DNA of 61,146 bases, taken from Leucobacter musarum subsp. musarum (lineage in GTDB: Bacteria; Actinomycetota; Actinomycetes; Actinomycetales; Microbacteriaceae). The notes under the pieces were generated by a model. The model did no database searches. It was not told the DNA's origin and saw nothing but the letters and a program-made list of their open reading frames with translations. Position 1 is the first letter of the stretch. Each line of letters opens with the position of its first letter. The translations under genes were made by a program, and so were the position numbers. The stretch is taken from the NCBI RefSeq assembly GCF_001273845.1, contig NZ_JHBW01000108.1, positions 1 through 61,146 of the forward strand, in the 5' to 3' direction. Positions 48,101-55,496 of this stretch are shown in pieces.

Positions 48101-50107
48101 GTCGCCTTCCACACCCCACTTCGCCTGAGCCGATTCTGCGGGGCGGCCCACGATAGAGAATTTCCATTCGCCATCGAGGCGCTCAATTTCTTTCACCTCC
48201 TTCTTCAGCTCGTGATGCAAGAACGTCTCCATATCGCCGACCGGCACCCATCCGGCGCCGAACTTCACGTCGATCTCCGCCGGCCCCACCTCTTCTGGAA
48301 TGACCGCTTCAATCGCGTCCAGGTGGCGCTGCCATTTCGCATCTTCGGCCGCGAGCTCACGCAGCTCAGTGCGCTTCTTGCGGACCGCACCAGACAGGAA
48401 TTCGCCCGCAGGAATGTACGTCTGGGCGTCACTCGGGTTCAAAAACACGAGATCGCCTAGGCACTCTGGCACTGAGGCTTCGTCGACGTCCAGCAGCTCT
48501 GCGACGAGCGGGACGTCGACGTGACCGACCCGGTCGAGCGAGACGCGGATCGCATCCTCGGGGGAGTCCACCCGGCTGACTTCCGTGATGGCGCCCACCA
48601 CTCGTTCGGTGAAGATGGTCGCCTTTCGCGCTTCACCGGTGTCTTCGTTGTAGCGTTCGAGCGCGGCCACGGTCGCATAGTGCGGGTCCGATTTGAGAGC
48701 ACGCATCGCGGCCGGGTAGCGACGAATGATGCTGGGATCATTCCCCGGACGTTCTTTCACGGTCACTGACACACGATTGATCGGCCCGAAACGGCCCACG
48801 TACTGCTCGTAGACACCATTCAGAGCCTGACGGAGCTCCGCAATCTGCGGGGTGTCATGCCGCGTCGACGCTTCGGCCTCCAACAGCTCCACGGCGGCGT
48901 CACGCAACTTCACGAGGTGCTGCAACTCGCGCACTGCGTTCTTGGGCACGTTCACCGGTTCTGGCCCGTCGAAACCCATCTGCAGCAGCAGCCCGGTATC
49001 CGGGTCGATACTGATGTGCCCGATGATCCGATCCGGGTCCTGCGTGATGCGCGCGACCGGTCGGTCTGTGACGATCCGGTCGACGGCCGCCCACTTCTGG
49101 CCGTTCAGTGTGGCCTCGCCGACAATCCACCCGAGCGCCCGATTCAACTGTGGTGCGATCGCTTCTGCTGACGAGTCCGCCGCGGTGATCGTAAGCTCAG
49201 GCCCGAACCTGCCCACCTTGGTACTTACGTCGCCCAGCACCATGTCAGGGTGATCCTCGAAGTACGAGTTCATCGCGGCCACGCCACCGACGCCGTCGAC
49301 GTCGATCGTCTGCAACCAGGACGGTGGCAGAACCGGGGCATCGCCTGGGTGCCGGCGGAACACGAGCACGTCCACAATCGCATCGGTGCCGGCGATCTCG
49401 CCGTGCGCGCCGCGCGGCATCCTGACCGCGCCCAGCAGCTCGCCGTGCTTCGCGATCTCGCGCCGCGATCGCTCGGACTTTGCATCCATCGTCCATCGGG
49501 ACGACATCACCATGACAATGCCGCCCGGCTTCGTCTGCCGGAGCGACTTCACGATGAAGTGGTTGTGGAGGCTGAGCTTCGCCTCGTTGTACGCCGGATC
49601 GTAAAGCCGTGTGTCCCCGAACGGCACGTTCCCGATCGTCAGATCGTAGCCGTCGTGATCGAGGAACGTGTCCCCGAACGATTCGTTCCGCACATTTGCT
49701 CCGGGATTGAGCAGGCGTGCGACCGCTGCGGTCGTGGGGTCGAGTTCAATACCGGTGACGCGCTGCTCAGGACGGGCTTGCCCGATGAAGTTGCCGGTGC
49801 CGCAGCCCGGCTCGAGCACGTGCGCATCTGCTGGGACGCCGAGGCGGTCGGCCATCAACCACATAGCTTTGACGTACTCGGGGTGCGTGTAATGCGCGTT
49901 CAGGACCGTGCGCCGGGCCGCACTCCACTCCGCATCGCCCCAGATTTCGGAGAGCGCTTCACGCTCCTCCTCGTACTTCGTCGATCTCGGGTCGAAGAGT
50001 TCCGGCGTCGCCCCCCACCCGGGGAAGCGGCGCAACTCGTCGAGTTCTACTGCTGTGGGCTCGCGGCCGTCTTGAAGAATTCGCTGGAGAGTGCGAACCG
50101 CAGACAC
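45194..50107 (-). CDS. giant methyltransferase-helicase, DarB-like anti-restriction candidate
   Basis: About 1637 residues from GTG at 50107; the same frame stays open to 50758. Order: a start of the 'TLQRILQDGREPTAVELDELRRFPGWGATPELFD' type, an adenine methyltransferase (SAM motif VLEPGCGTGNF near 49.8 kb, motif IV NVPF near 49.6 kb), a long middle region, and a SNF2/DEAH helicase: HEVGAGKT (about 47.73 kb), DEAHKYKN (about 47.24 kb), LATATPLPNS, a C-terminal lobe with 'EKMGVGTNVQARC' and 'REGREIRQGNQ'. The architecture parallels P1 DarB and conjugative-element methylase-helicases that guard incoming DNA. Start uncertain: 50119 and 50743 or 50758 are alternatives, but the codon third-position pattern of 50047-50652 fits a different gene (next entry). 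Confidence 0.82.
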   Translation of the reverse strand: MSAVRTLQRILQDGREPTAVELDELRRFPGWGATPELFDPRSTKYEEEREALSEIWGDAEWSAARRTVLNAHYTHPEYVKAMWLMADRLGVPADAHVLEPGCGTGNFIGQARPEQRVTGIELDPTTAAVARLLNPGANVRNESFGDTFLDHDGYDLTIGNVPFGDTRLYDPAYNEAKLSLHNHFIVKSLRQTKPGGIVMVMSSRWTMDAKSERSRREIAKHGELLGAVRMPRGAHGEIAGTDAIVDVLVFRRHPGDAPVLPPSWLQTIDVDGVGGVAAMNSYFEDHPDMVLGDVSTKVGRFGPELTITAADSSAEAIAPQLNRALGWIVGEATLNGQKWAAVDRIVTDRPVARITQDPDRIIGHISIDPDTGLLLQMGFDGPEPVNVPKNAVRELQHLVKLRDAAVELLEAEASTRHDTPQIAELRQALNGVYEQYVGRFGPINRVSVTVKERPGNDPSIIRRYPAAMRALKSDPHYATVAALERYNEDTGEARKATIFTERVVGAITEVSRVDSPEDAIRVSLDRVGHVDVPLVAELLDVDEASVPECLGDLVFLNPSDAQTYIPAGEFLSGAVRKKRTELRELAAEDAKWQRHLDAIEAVIPEEVGPAEIDVKFGAGWVPVGDMETFLHHELKKEVKEIERLDGEWKFSIVGRPAESAQAKWGVEGDVVNLTVLDVFKRVLNGKSLEVKYRPDPVENRYVIDQVATEALQERVGELHEVFQDWLWSDAERTQRLQERYNDLYNGIVLRSYDGTELSFPGKAATFTPRPHQHAAVARMLAEPATGLFHEVGAGKTAEMVLGVMELKRLGMVKKPAILVPNQMLEQFTREFKQIYPRAKVLAAGSQDLASTGTKNGRKLFVARAQTGDWDAVILTHSSFEKIGLGKARELYAQERLDEMAELLDQKLSSSLSEKSVKGLESELAKAQERLKQMMDISHDEGVSWEETGIDYLCVDEAHKYKNLTVITKVPDLGVSKGANRATDLDMKLWYHREHLKQSRVVTLATATPLPNSMIEMYVMMRYMRPDLLREAQVYAADDWARQFTEQVTSVEAALEGGSYQVKTRTTKFRNVPELLQMWHVPGDVKTQADLNLPVPKLVVNSEGNRSPEMVVVPATEAQQAGMADLIERGERVRGGSVDPADDNMLKITSNGRALALDARLMGEPGPQSHEMSKVDVVAKQVFTIWEANREREYLDEWGEVSPTPGAFQIVFADLGTPAADGRWDAYTELRRQLVARGMPASQVRFIHEASNDQAKAELFQQCRDGRVQVLVGSTEKMGVGTNVQARCIALHHIDAPWRPADVTQREGREIRQGNQNAEVHLFRYGTEGSFDSYMWSTLARKAAFIEQVLTGRLDVREVDNSTEMALQFAEMQAITAGDMRILEIANLRNETQKLSRAQRGHHRKIGSVQARRMMLQQQANVLERDLKVMQELAPRVVDTRGDLFTGRVKPTSWADAPLQRDRKDFGQSLRTALVRAREQVRYFGANNSNYPAPLHLKVSVGGLEWDAQLKWNSQDQHDPLIVFQAGHTISAMKIQWLWSRSQEGELGMMSQLFEQNARRLDDDVRRQESQLLEVRAEVSELTLLEKEPWPREAELKQKQYRLEELVRELEREAQTPDPSQQTQHPSPVPETAKGPSL

Positions 50108-50652
50108 TCCGCCGCCCACCCGGGAGACGGCTCCGCCTCCTGCTCCAAGAACCGCACCGTGTTCAGCAAGATCGCTGCCTGAGCGAGCGTCACCGTCGGC
50201 CCCTGATACTCGTGCCGAGTCGCCGTGTCCGTCGCCCACGACAGAAGTTTTTCTTGGAGCTCCGGTAGCGCCCACAGCGCCTGCTCGGTCGCCTGCGGCA
50301 ACCCGAAGACCGGCCCGTCCAACACTTCCGGGGAGCTCTCGTACCCCTCCTGGTACTGCTGCGCGTGTTCCTCCTGAATCTCCCGGAAGCCCGGCACCGT
50401 CAGCGCTGTCGCGACGCTCATGCCCCGAAGGTGCAGATGCTGCAGCACGGTCACCGCGCTCGGAAGCTCCGTGAGATCCGTGATGCTCACTGCCAGGCGA
50501 TCCAGCCACGTCAGTGATGCCTCGTACTGATCTCGCTCGGAGATCTCCCGAAGCACCTGTAGGTCGTTGTTCACCTGCCCCACCCGTGCCAGGTAGTCGT
50601 CCGTTTCCGGCCACGTCTGCTGCATCCGGGCGAGCATCTCCTGATCGGTCAT
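50047..50652 (-). CDS. hypothetical protein in a frame overlapping the giant gene's N-terminal extension
   Basis: 201 residues (MTDQEMLARMQQTW), start with GGAAGG eight nt upstream, and an in-frame stop 18 nt before it. Codon third positions are strongly GC in this frame (for example ATG CTC GCC CGG ATG CAG CAG ACG), whereas the alternative frame of the giant ORF gives a low-complexity Gly/Asp/Arg/Ser chain. The protein is soluble and helical with no known domain. It overlaps the start of the giant gene by about 60 nt, suggesting coupling. Confidence 0.75.
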   Translation of the reverse strand: MTDQEMLARMQQTWPETDDYLARVGQVNNDLQVLREISERDQYEASLTWLDRLAVSITDLTELPSAVTVLQHLHLRGMSVATALTVPGFREIQEEHAQQYQEGYESSPEVLDGPVFGLPQATEQALWALPELQEKLLSWATDTATRHEYQGPTVTLAQAAILLNTVRFLEQEAEPSPGWAAECLRFALSSEFFKTAASPQQ

Positions 50653-50814
50653 GTGCCGGTCCTTCCTCTACTGCGGTCGTTTCAAATTCACCAAAGAGAT
50701 CCCACGCCAACTGCGTGTCTGGAACTCGTTGTTTACGTCTTGCCATTGTGGGCAGCACCTCCTACATTCGTGCACCACACGAACCGGCACCACGCGCACC
50801 CGATATACAAACGA

Positions 50815-50850
50815 GGGGAGGGGCCACACCTCACGGTGCGACCCCTCCCC
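50815..50850 (-). terminator. GC-rich hairpin after the 283-aa gene
   Basis: GGGGAGGGG (50815-50823) pairs with CCCCTCCCC (50842-50850) with an inner CAC/GTG. It lies between the 283-aa gene (ends 50866) and downstream genes, so it may attenuate the distal part of the operon. Confidence 0.7.
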
Positions 50851-50865
50851 AATAGCTGTCGGCAG

Positions 50866-51717
50866 TTAGACGGCCATCTGCTGCGCCATCTGCTGCTGAC
50901 GCTGCTGCTCGTGCTGCTGCGCAAACGCGACACCCGCACGCTGATCAGTGCCGTACGCGCGCGCCCACACCTGAGCCTCCTGCCACGAATCCGCACGCTG
51001 CCCCTCCGGGGTGTTCAGTGCCGAATCGAGGTAGCGGTGCTCGGCGCCCCCCATGAGCCGCGCCCCGGTGTAGTTCCACCGCGACTTGAACTCACGTAGA
51101 TCGTCGGAGGCCGCAGCCATATCGAGCAGACCCACCACGGTCTCCCGGTCAATGCGCCGCTCCTGGTGCAGCTCATTCACCCGCCGAGAGAACCCGAGAC
51201 GATCCAACTGCGACTCAACAGGAAGCGACTGGGCGGGGATCGCCGCCTGGCGCTCCTGCGCGGCCTGCACCCGCACCAGGTCGTGCTGCGCGATGACTGA
51301 CTGCACCGCCTCCGCACCTCCCACATAGCCGAGCTCGAAGCTGCCCTGCGCACGAAGCTCGGACGCATCGAGGCCCGTGTTCAACATCACCTGGTCAGTG
51401 ATGTACTGATTGACCTGGCGGCGAACCGCACCCTCATCAAACGGGTGCGCCTCCAGATCCGCGATGACGCCTGCGAGGACGTCGACCGGCGCCTCCAGAT
51501 GCTTGTGTTCTGCGAGCGCTGTGTGTGCACGTGCCGTGGCAGCACGGCCAGCGTCGACGAACTCGGCCCGCTGCTGATCCGTGAGCGCGCTCGCTTGCTC
51601 GCGTACGACGTCGAGGTTTGCGGCCGCATTCACCCCCGCACGGCGCAGCTCACTCATCGCGCGCCCTGCGCCCTGCCGTGCGGCATCGAGGATGCGCTGC
51701 TCGTCCTGATTCGACAT
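50866..51717 (-). CDS. hypothetical helical protein of the transfer operon
   Basis: 283 residues, mostly helical with Ala/Gln/Arg-rich segments, ending in a Gln-rich tail (QQHEQQRQQQMAQQMAV). GGAGGAAATC precedes ATG. No family recognised. Cytosolic; located between SSB and the methyltransferase-helicase. Confidence 0.72.
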   Translation of the reverse strand: MSNQDEQRILDAARQGAGRAMSELRRAGVNAAANLDVVREQASALTDQQRAEFVDAGRAATARAHTALAEHKHLEAPVDVLAGVIADLEAHPFDEGAVRRQVNQYITDQVMLNTGLDASELRAQGSFELGYVGGAEAVQSVIAQHDLVRVQAAQERQAAIPAQSLPVESQLDRLGFSRRVNELHQERRIDRETVVGLLDMAAASDDLREFKSRWNYTGARLMGGAEHRYLDSALNTPEGQRADSWQEAQVWARAYGTDQRAGVAFAQQHEQQRQQQMAQQMAV

Positions 51718-51784
51718 GATTTCCTCCGTTCAAGAGGAGCACCACGCCCCTCTGCTACACGAAGGAACAGGCCGCGCACACGAA

Positions 51785-51816
51785 AGCGGGGCCGCACCCG
51801 AAAGTGCGACCCCGCT
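51785..51816 (-). terminator. GC-rich hairpin after the SSB gene
   Basis: AGCGGGGCCGCAC (51785-51797) and GTGCGACCCCGCT (51804-51816) form a 13-bp stem with one mismatch around CCGAAA. It is followed on the minus strand by the next gene. Confidence 0.75.
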
Positions 51817-51828
51817 CAGTACCGCCGG

Positions 51829-52617
51829 CTACATGCGTAGCCCCGCTGGTGCGGTGCTGTGCAGTTCGTTCCGGATCTGACTCACTGCCGGCCAAGGCGC
51901 CGGTGTGGCCTGCTGTGTCTGCTGGAGTTGCTGTGCCTGCTGCGCCTGGTGGAGCTCGTTCGCCGCGGCGACCGACTGCTGCCAGTCGAGCGCGACCCCG
52001 TTGCCGGCATACTGCTCCGCGACGCTCACCACGAACAGTCGAGCTTCTTTTGGCGCCTGATCGAGCACGAGCGTGTTCTCGAGCTCCTGCGCCAACGACG
52101 CCGGCTCCTCGCTTCCCGAGGTGAACGTGATCATGACGCGATCGGCAGCGTCGGGGGAGAGGACGCGCCCATCGACGAGCTGCCGCAGGCGATTCTTGAT
52201 CTCTTCGCCTGCCGCCACCCGCTCAGCCGTCTGTGCCTGTTCCCGGACGGTTCCGGGTCTCGGCGTGCGGTCGATCGTGAACGTGTTGCGGTGAGGGTCG
52301 ATACCGAACGAGTCGACGTAGAACTTCGTCGATTTGTGCTTGGTGCCGTCTGCTTTCTCGAAGACGTGGTGTTCTTTCGTGCCGATAAGGATCAGCGCAT
52401 CGCCTTGCTCGAGCTGGTCGCGCACGATGTCAGCGTCTCTTCCCTGAAACTTTGCTTCGTACCACCGTGTGGGAAGATCCACCCACTGCTGCTGCTCCCG
52501 GTCGAACCGGCTCCGGTTCTCCGCGACGTCGACGTACAGTGCCTGCTTCTTATCGCCGGATGCGGGGAGATACTTCGGGGCCTTGCTGCCGATGTTCGCT
52601 CGGATCGTTTCTGCCAT
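51829..52617 (-). CDS. ssb: single-stranded DNA-binding protein
   Basis: 262 residues from ATG at 52617 (AAAGGA upstream). The OB-fold pattern is clear: 'LYVDVAENRSRFDREQQQWVDLPTRWYEAKFQGRDADIVRDQLEQGDALILIGTK', followed by strand-loop-strand. The long C-terminal region (about 110-262) is helical and Gln-rich, without the acidic tip of chromosomal SSB. It would coat transferred DNA in donor or recipient. The frame open to 52743 includes a hairpin, so the internal ATG is preferred. Confidence 0.85.
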   Translation of the reverse strand: MAETIRANIGSKAPKYLPASGDKKQALYVDVAENRSRFDREQQQWVDLPTRWYEAKFQGRDADIVRDQLEQGDALILIGTKEHHVFEKADGTKHKSTKFYVDSFGIDPHRNTFTIDRTPRPGTVREQAQTAERVAAGEEIKNRLRQLVDGRVLSPDAADRVMITFTSGSEEPASLAQELENTLVLDQAPKEARLFVVSVAEQYAGNGVALDWQQSVAAANELHQAQQAQQLQQTQQATPAPWPAVSQIRNELHSTAPAGLRM

Positions 52618-52711
52618 GATCTTGTTCCTTTCGTTGCAGCCCGGGCGGCCGCTCACCCCACGAACCACCCCACCGCGCACCTGGTTCGTAGGTATGCCGC
52701 GTGAACAAAAG

Positions 52712-52741
52712 GTGGGGCCGCACCATTCGGTGCAGCCCCAC
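52712..52741 (-). terminator. GC-rich hairpin between HNH and SSB genes
   Basis: GTGGGGCCGCACC (52712-52724) pairs with GGTGCAGCCCCAC (52729-52741) with a wobble around ATTC. Its shape matches the hairpins at 51785 and 50815. Confidence 0.75.
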
Positions 52742-52746
52742 ACGGG

Positions 52747-53157
52747 TCAGAGGTATTTGGTGAGGTCGCTCACCGGGGGCCGGCGGCCGCGCCCGGCAAG
52801 AACCGCGATCGCGAGCTGGTTGGCCTGCCTGCGGGGGAGTCGCCGCCACGACCGTGTCGACTCGATCATGCGGTGCAGCGCGGTGTGACACGTGCGGCAC
52901 ATCGCCCAGAGGTCGTCGTGCGCCTCATCGCCGAGTCTCCGGTAGCTGCAGTGATGCAGATCATCCCGGCCCGCCTGCCACTGATGCCCGCACCCGCCAC
53001 GGCACTGGATCGGTGCAGGGGCGATGCGTGCGGCTTCTTCTGCCGCCCATCGTTCCCGGCGCCGAAACCAGGCCGGGGAGACGATGTACTGCGCATAGAA
53101 CGCGCGGTGCTGATCGCGCCCCTGGGAGTGCTTCGCGCCGCGCCTGAGCTCACGCAC
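52747..53157 (-). CDS. HNH endonuclease
   Basis: 136 residues. 'CRGGCGHQWQAGRDDLHHCSYRRLGDEAHDDLWAMCRTCHTALH' gives the Cys pairs and the His-His...Asp...His pattern of HNH nucleases (beta-beta-alpha metal fold). GTG start at 53157 overlaps the end of the coupling protein gene by 8 nt. It could process incoming DNA or act with the transfer machinery. Confidence 0.85.
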   Translation of the reverse strand: MRELRRGAKHSQGRDQHRAFYAQYIVSPAWFRRRERWAAEEAARIAPAPIQCRGGCGHQWQAGRDDLHHCSYRRLGDEAHDDLWAMCRTCHTALHRMIESTRSWRRLPRRQANQLAIAVLAGRGRRPPVSDLTKYL

Positions 53158-54982
53158 GAGCGCCGTGGTGCGCGGTCACCTGTTCCGCATACCGGGAGGT
53201 CTTGCGGAACGCGGCGTCGATGTTCGCGGCATCACGCATGCACTCGTCGTACTGAGGATGCTCCGTGAACGGGCTCGTACGGGCGACCACGGGGGCGAGG
53301 CTGCGATAGAACACGAACGCGTAGTTGCCATCCATCTCGCGGATGTCTTTCTTTGAGAACGCGGCGCGCTGCTCCGTGCTGTACTGCGCTGACGGGTCGC
53401 CGGCGCCGACCGTGTGCGACTGCCGTTCCACCCACACATCCCCGATGAGACCCGACACCTCATCGAGTGCTTTCGTGTCGCCGCCACCAGGAAGGATGAT
53501 CTTCGCGACTGCCGCATCCCAGAGCGTCGCCCCGGTGGAGTTGTCGCCGAACTGTTCGAGCTGATTCTTCGACTGGAACACGGCCAGCCCGACGCGGCCG
53601 TACCCGCCGCCGGCGGTGATGAGCTCGTACATGCCCTGGTATTCGATGTTGCCGGCCTCATCGAGAATGTACGTCACAGGCGGGTCGAGGCGTGACGACG
53701 GGGACGCGGCCGCGAGCCCCTTGGTGACGAAGTCGAATTCTCCGAGTAGGCCGTCGATCATACGCGTGTATTCGGGGGCAGCCATCTTGTCGCCCACGAT
53801 GTAGACCGTGCCCCGTTGCAGGATGAAATCGACCAGGTCGATCGTCTCCCCATCATCGGGTTTCATCCACCACCGTGCAGCACCGGACGCCATGAACGCG
53901 AGCACCGTGGGAAGAACACCCCAGTTGCTCGCCAACTGCTCAGGCGGCATCCCGATCACGTACTCGAGGTGATCGGCATGCTCTTTCAACCCCTGGGGAT
54001 GCTTCCGAATCAGAGAGACGGCATCGCGCGCTGCGACGGGGTTCATCACCCACCCCCACACGTCGTCGACGCCAAGCCCCCCGCAGGCAGCCGCGTGAAA
54101 CAGGTGCGAGGCGAGCTGCTTGCCGAGGGTATCCCAGTGGCCGCCGTTCGACGTCGATCCACCGAACGCGCCAGACGGGATGAACGCATTGATACGGCGC
54201 ACAAGGGTTTCTTCGTCTTCGCAGCCGGCGATCGGGTCGAGCTTCAACACGCGGCCGATCTCTTTGCCACCCTCCACTCCGGGAGCGAACACGAGCGTCG
54301 GAGATCCCGAACGTGCTCGGGCGCCCATCGTGATTTTCGCGTTGTCCAGGCGCACACTCGTGGTGATGACAGCGCCGGGTGCTTCCACGATCTGACGCAG
54401 CACGAACCGGAATCCCTTGCCGGAGCGGGAGGGGCCAATGAGGATGGTCGGGTCTTCGGCGCGCGTCCAAATGTCGCGGCCTTTGAACGTGCCGAGGAAG
54501 TAGCCGACGAAGCACGGCTCAATCTCACGGCCAGCAAGCGACGGTCGCAGTTTCGGTCCACGCTCTTCCACGAGCTGCTTGGTGCCGAGCTCACGCTCGA
54601 CGTCTTTCTCGGAGGCGAGGCCGGGTCGCAGTTGCGGGTTCTTCTTGCGCTTGGACACCCCACGCATGATGAGGGCAGACACCGACCCGAGCAGGACGAG
54701 GATGAGGACCGAGATGATCCAGTGCATCACTTGCGAGTCGGGCATCCCGTACGCCGCTGCGGGGTTCGCGGTCCACCATTGCGCCACGTATTGCAGGATC
54801 GGGAGCACCTGGAAGTTGCGGTTGGCGTGCAGCACGAGCACGAATGCTTGCGTGATGGCCTGTGTCGCTCCGAGGAGCATGGCGGGGAACATCAGGAACA
54901 CGATGACGCGTTGCCAGACGTTCATGAGGCGGACGGTGCGACCGAACTCGGTCGCCGGTGCGATGTGGTCAGGAGAACTCAT
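53150..54982 (-). CDS. traG: type IV coupling protein (TraG/VirD4 family)
   Basis: 610 residues from ATG at 54982 (GGAAGG upstream). Two N-terminal transmembrane helices (about 19-45 and 75-98), Walker A 'ILIGPSRSGKG' and Walker B 'VTYILDEAGNIEYQ'. It links the relaxase-DNA complex to the channel and pumps DNA. The longer frame to 55066 lacks support. Confidence 0.93.
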   Translation of the reverse strand: MSSPDHIAPATEFGRTVRLMNVWQRVIVFLMFPAMLLGATQAITQAFVLVLHANRNFQVLPILQYVAQWWTANPAAAYGMPDSQVMHWIISVLILVLLGSVSALIMRGVSKRKKNPQLRPGLASEKDVERELGTKQLVEERGPKLRPSLAGREIEPCFVGYFLGTFKGRDIWTRAEDPTILIGPSRSGKGFRFVLRQIVEAPGAVITTSVRLDNAKITMGARARSGSPTLVFAPGVEGGKEIGRVLKLDPIAGCEDEETLVRRINAFIPSGAFGGSTSNGGHWDTLGKQLASHLFHAAACGGLGVDDVWGWVMNPVAARDAVSLIRKHPQGLKEHADHLEYVIGMPPEQLASNWGVLPTVLAFMASGAARWWMKPDDGETIDLVDFILQRGTVYIVGDKMAAPEYTRMIDGLLGEFDFVTKGLAAASPSSRLDPPVTYILDEAGNIEYQGMYELITAGGGYGRVGLAVFQSKNQLEQFGDNSTGATLWDAAVAKIILPGGGDTKALDEVSGLIGDVWVERQSHTVGAGDPSAQYSTEQRAAFSKKDIREMDGNYAFVFYRSLAPVVARTSPFTEHPQYDECMRDAANIDAAFRKTSRYAEQVTAHHGARA

Positions 54983-55013
54983 CAGGCAGCCTTCCAGCGT
55001 GGGGAGTGAGGGG

Positions 55014-55493
55014 TTAGACGGCGGGGATGGTGCGGGTGAAGCTGTCGCGGTAGACGCTTCCCGCACGGACAGCGAGCTTCATCAGATCCGTCAACGGCAG
55101 CGCGTAGCGGCCGCCGGTGCGCTCGAGGTACGCCAGGTACGCGGCCGCGATGTGCGGGAGGGCAAGCAGCAACGCGCACACTTCGTCGATGCTGTCGGTG
55201 TTCTCCACAAACCGGCCTGCCGCTTTCAGGGGGCGCAGCGCGGTTGCCGGCACCCGGAACGGGGCGTCGCGGGTGATCCGGGAGACCCGGTCGAACTGTC
55301 CGAGATACAGTGCGACTTCGTCAGCGGCCTGCGTGAGCCCACCGAAGCGGGGCTCCATGAGTCGGGCGCCACTGAGCTGGGAGACATCCACGACCAACGC
55401 CCACGCCTCTTCGAGGGTGGGGTCCTGGGTGCTCGCGTCGCATTCCGCGAACAGGGTCACGGTTTCGGTGACGAGAGTGGTAACTGCGGTCAT
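55014..55493 (-). CDS. hypothetical protein between VirB4-like and coupling protein genes
   Basis: 159 residues, soluble and helical, no recognisable motif. Starts 3 nt after the stop of the ATPase gene. It may act as a partner of one of the two ATPases. Confidence 0.7.
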   Translation of the reverse strand: MTAVTTLVTETVTLFAECDASTQDPTLEEAWALVVDVSQLSGARLMEPRFGGLTQAADEVALYLGQFDRVSRITRDAPFRVPATALRPLKAAGRFVENTDSIDEVCALLLALPHIAAAYLAYLERTGGRYALPLTDLMKLAVRAGSVYRDSFTRTIPAV

Positions 55494-55496
55494 GGT

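Noticed and set aside
46871..48460. 529-residue plus-strand ORF opposite the giant helicase
   Set aside because: Antisense shadow of clear helicase motifs; Arg/Leu/His-rich low-quality composition.
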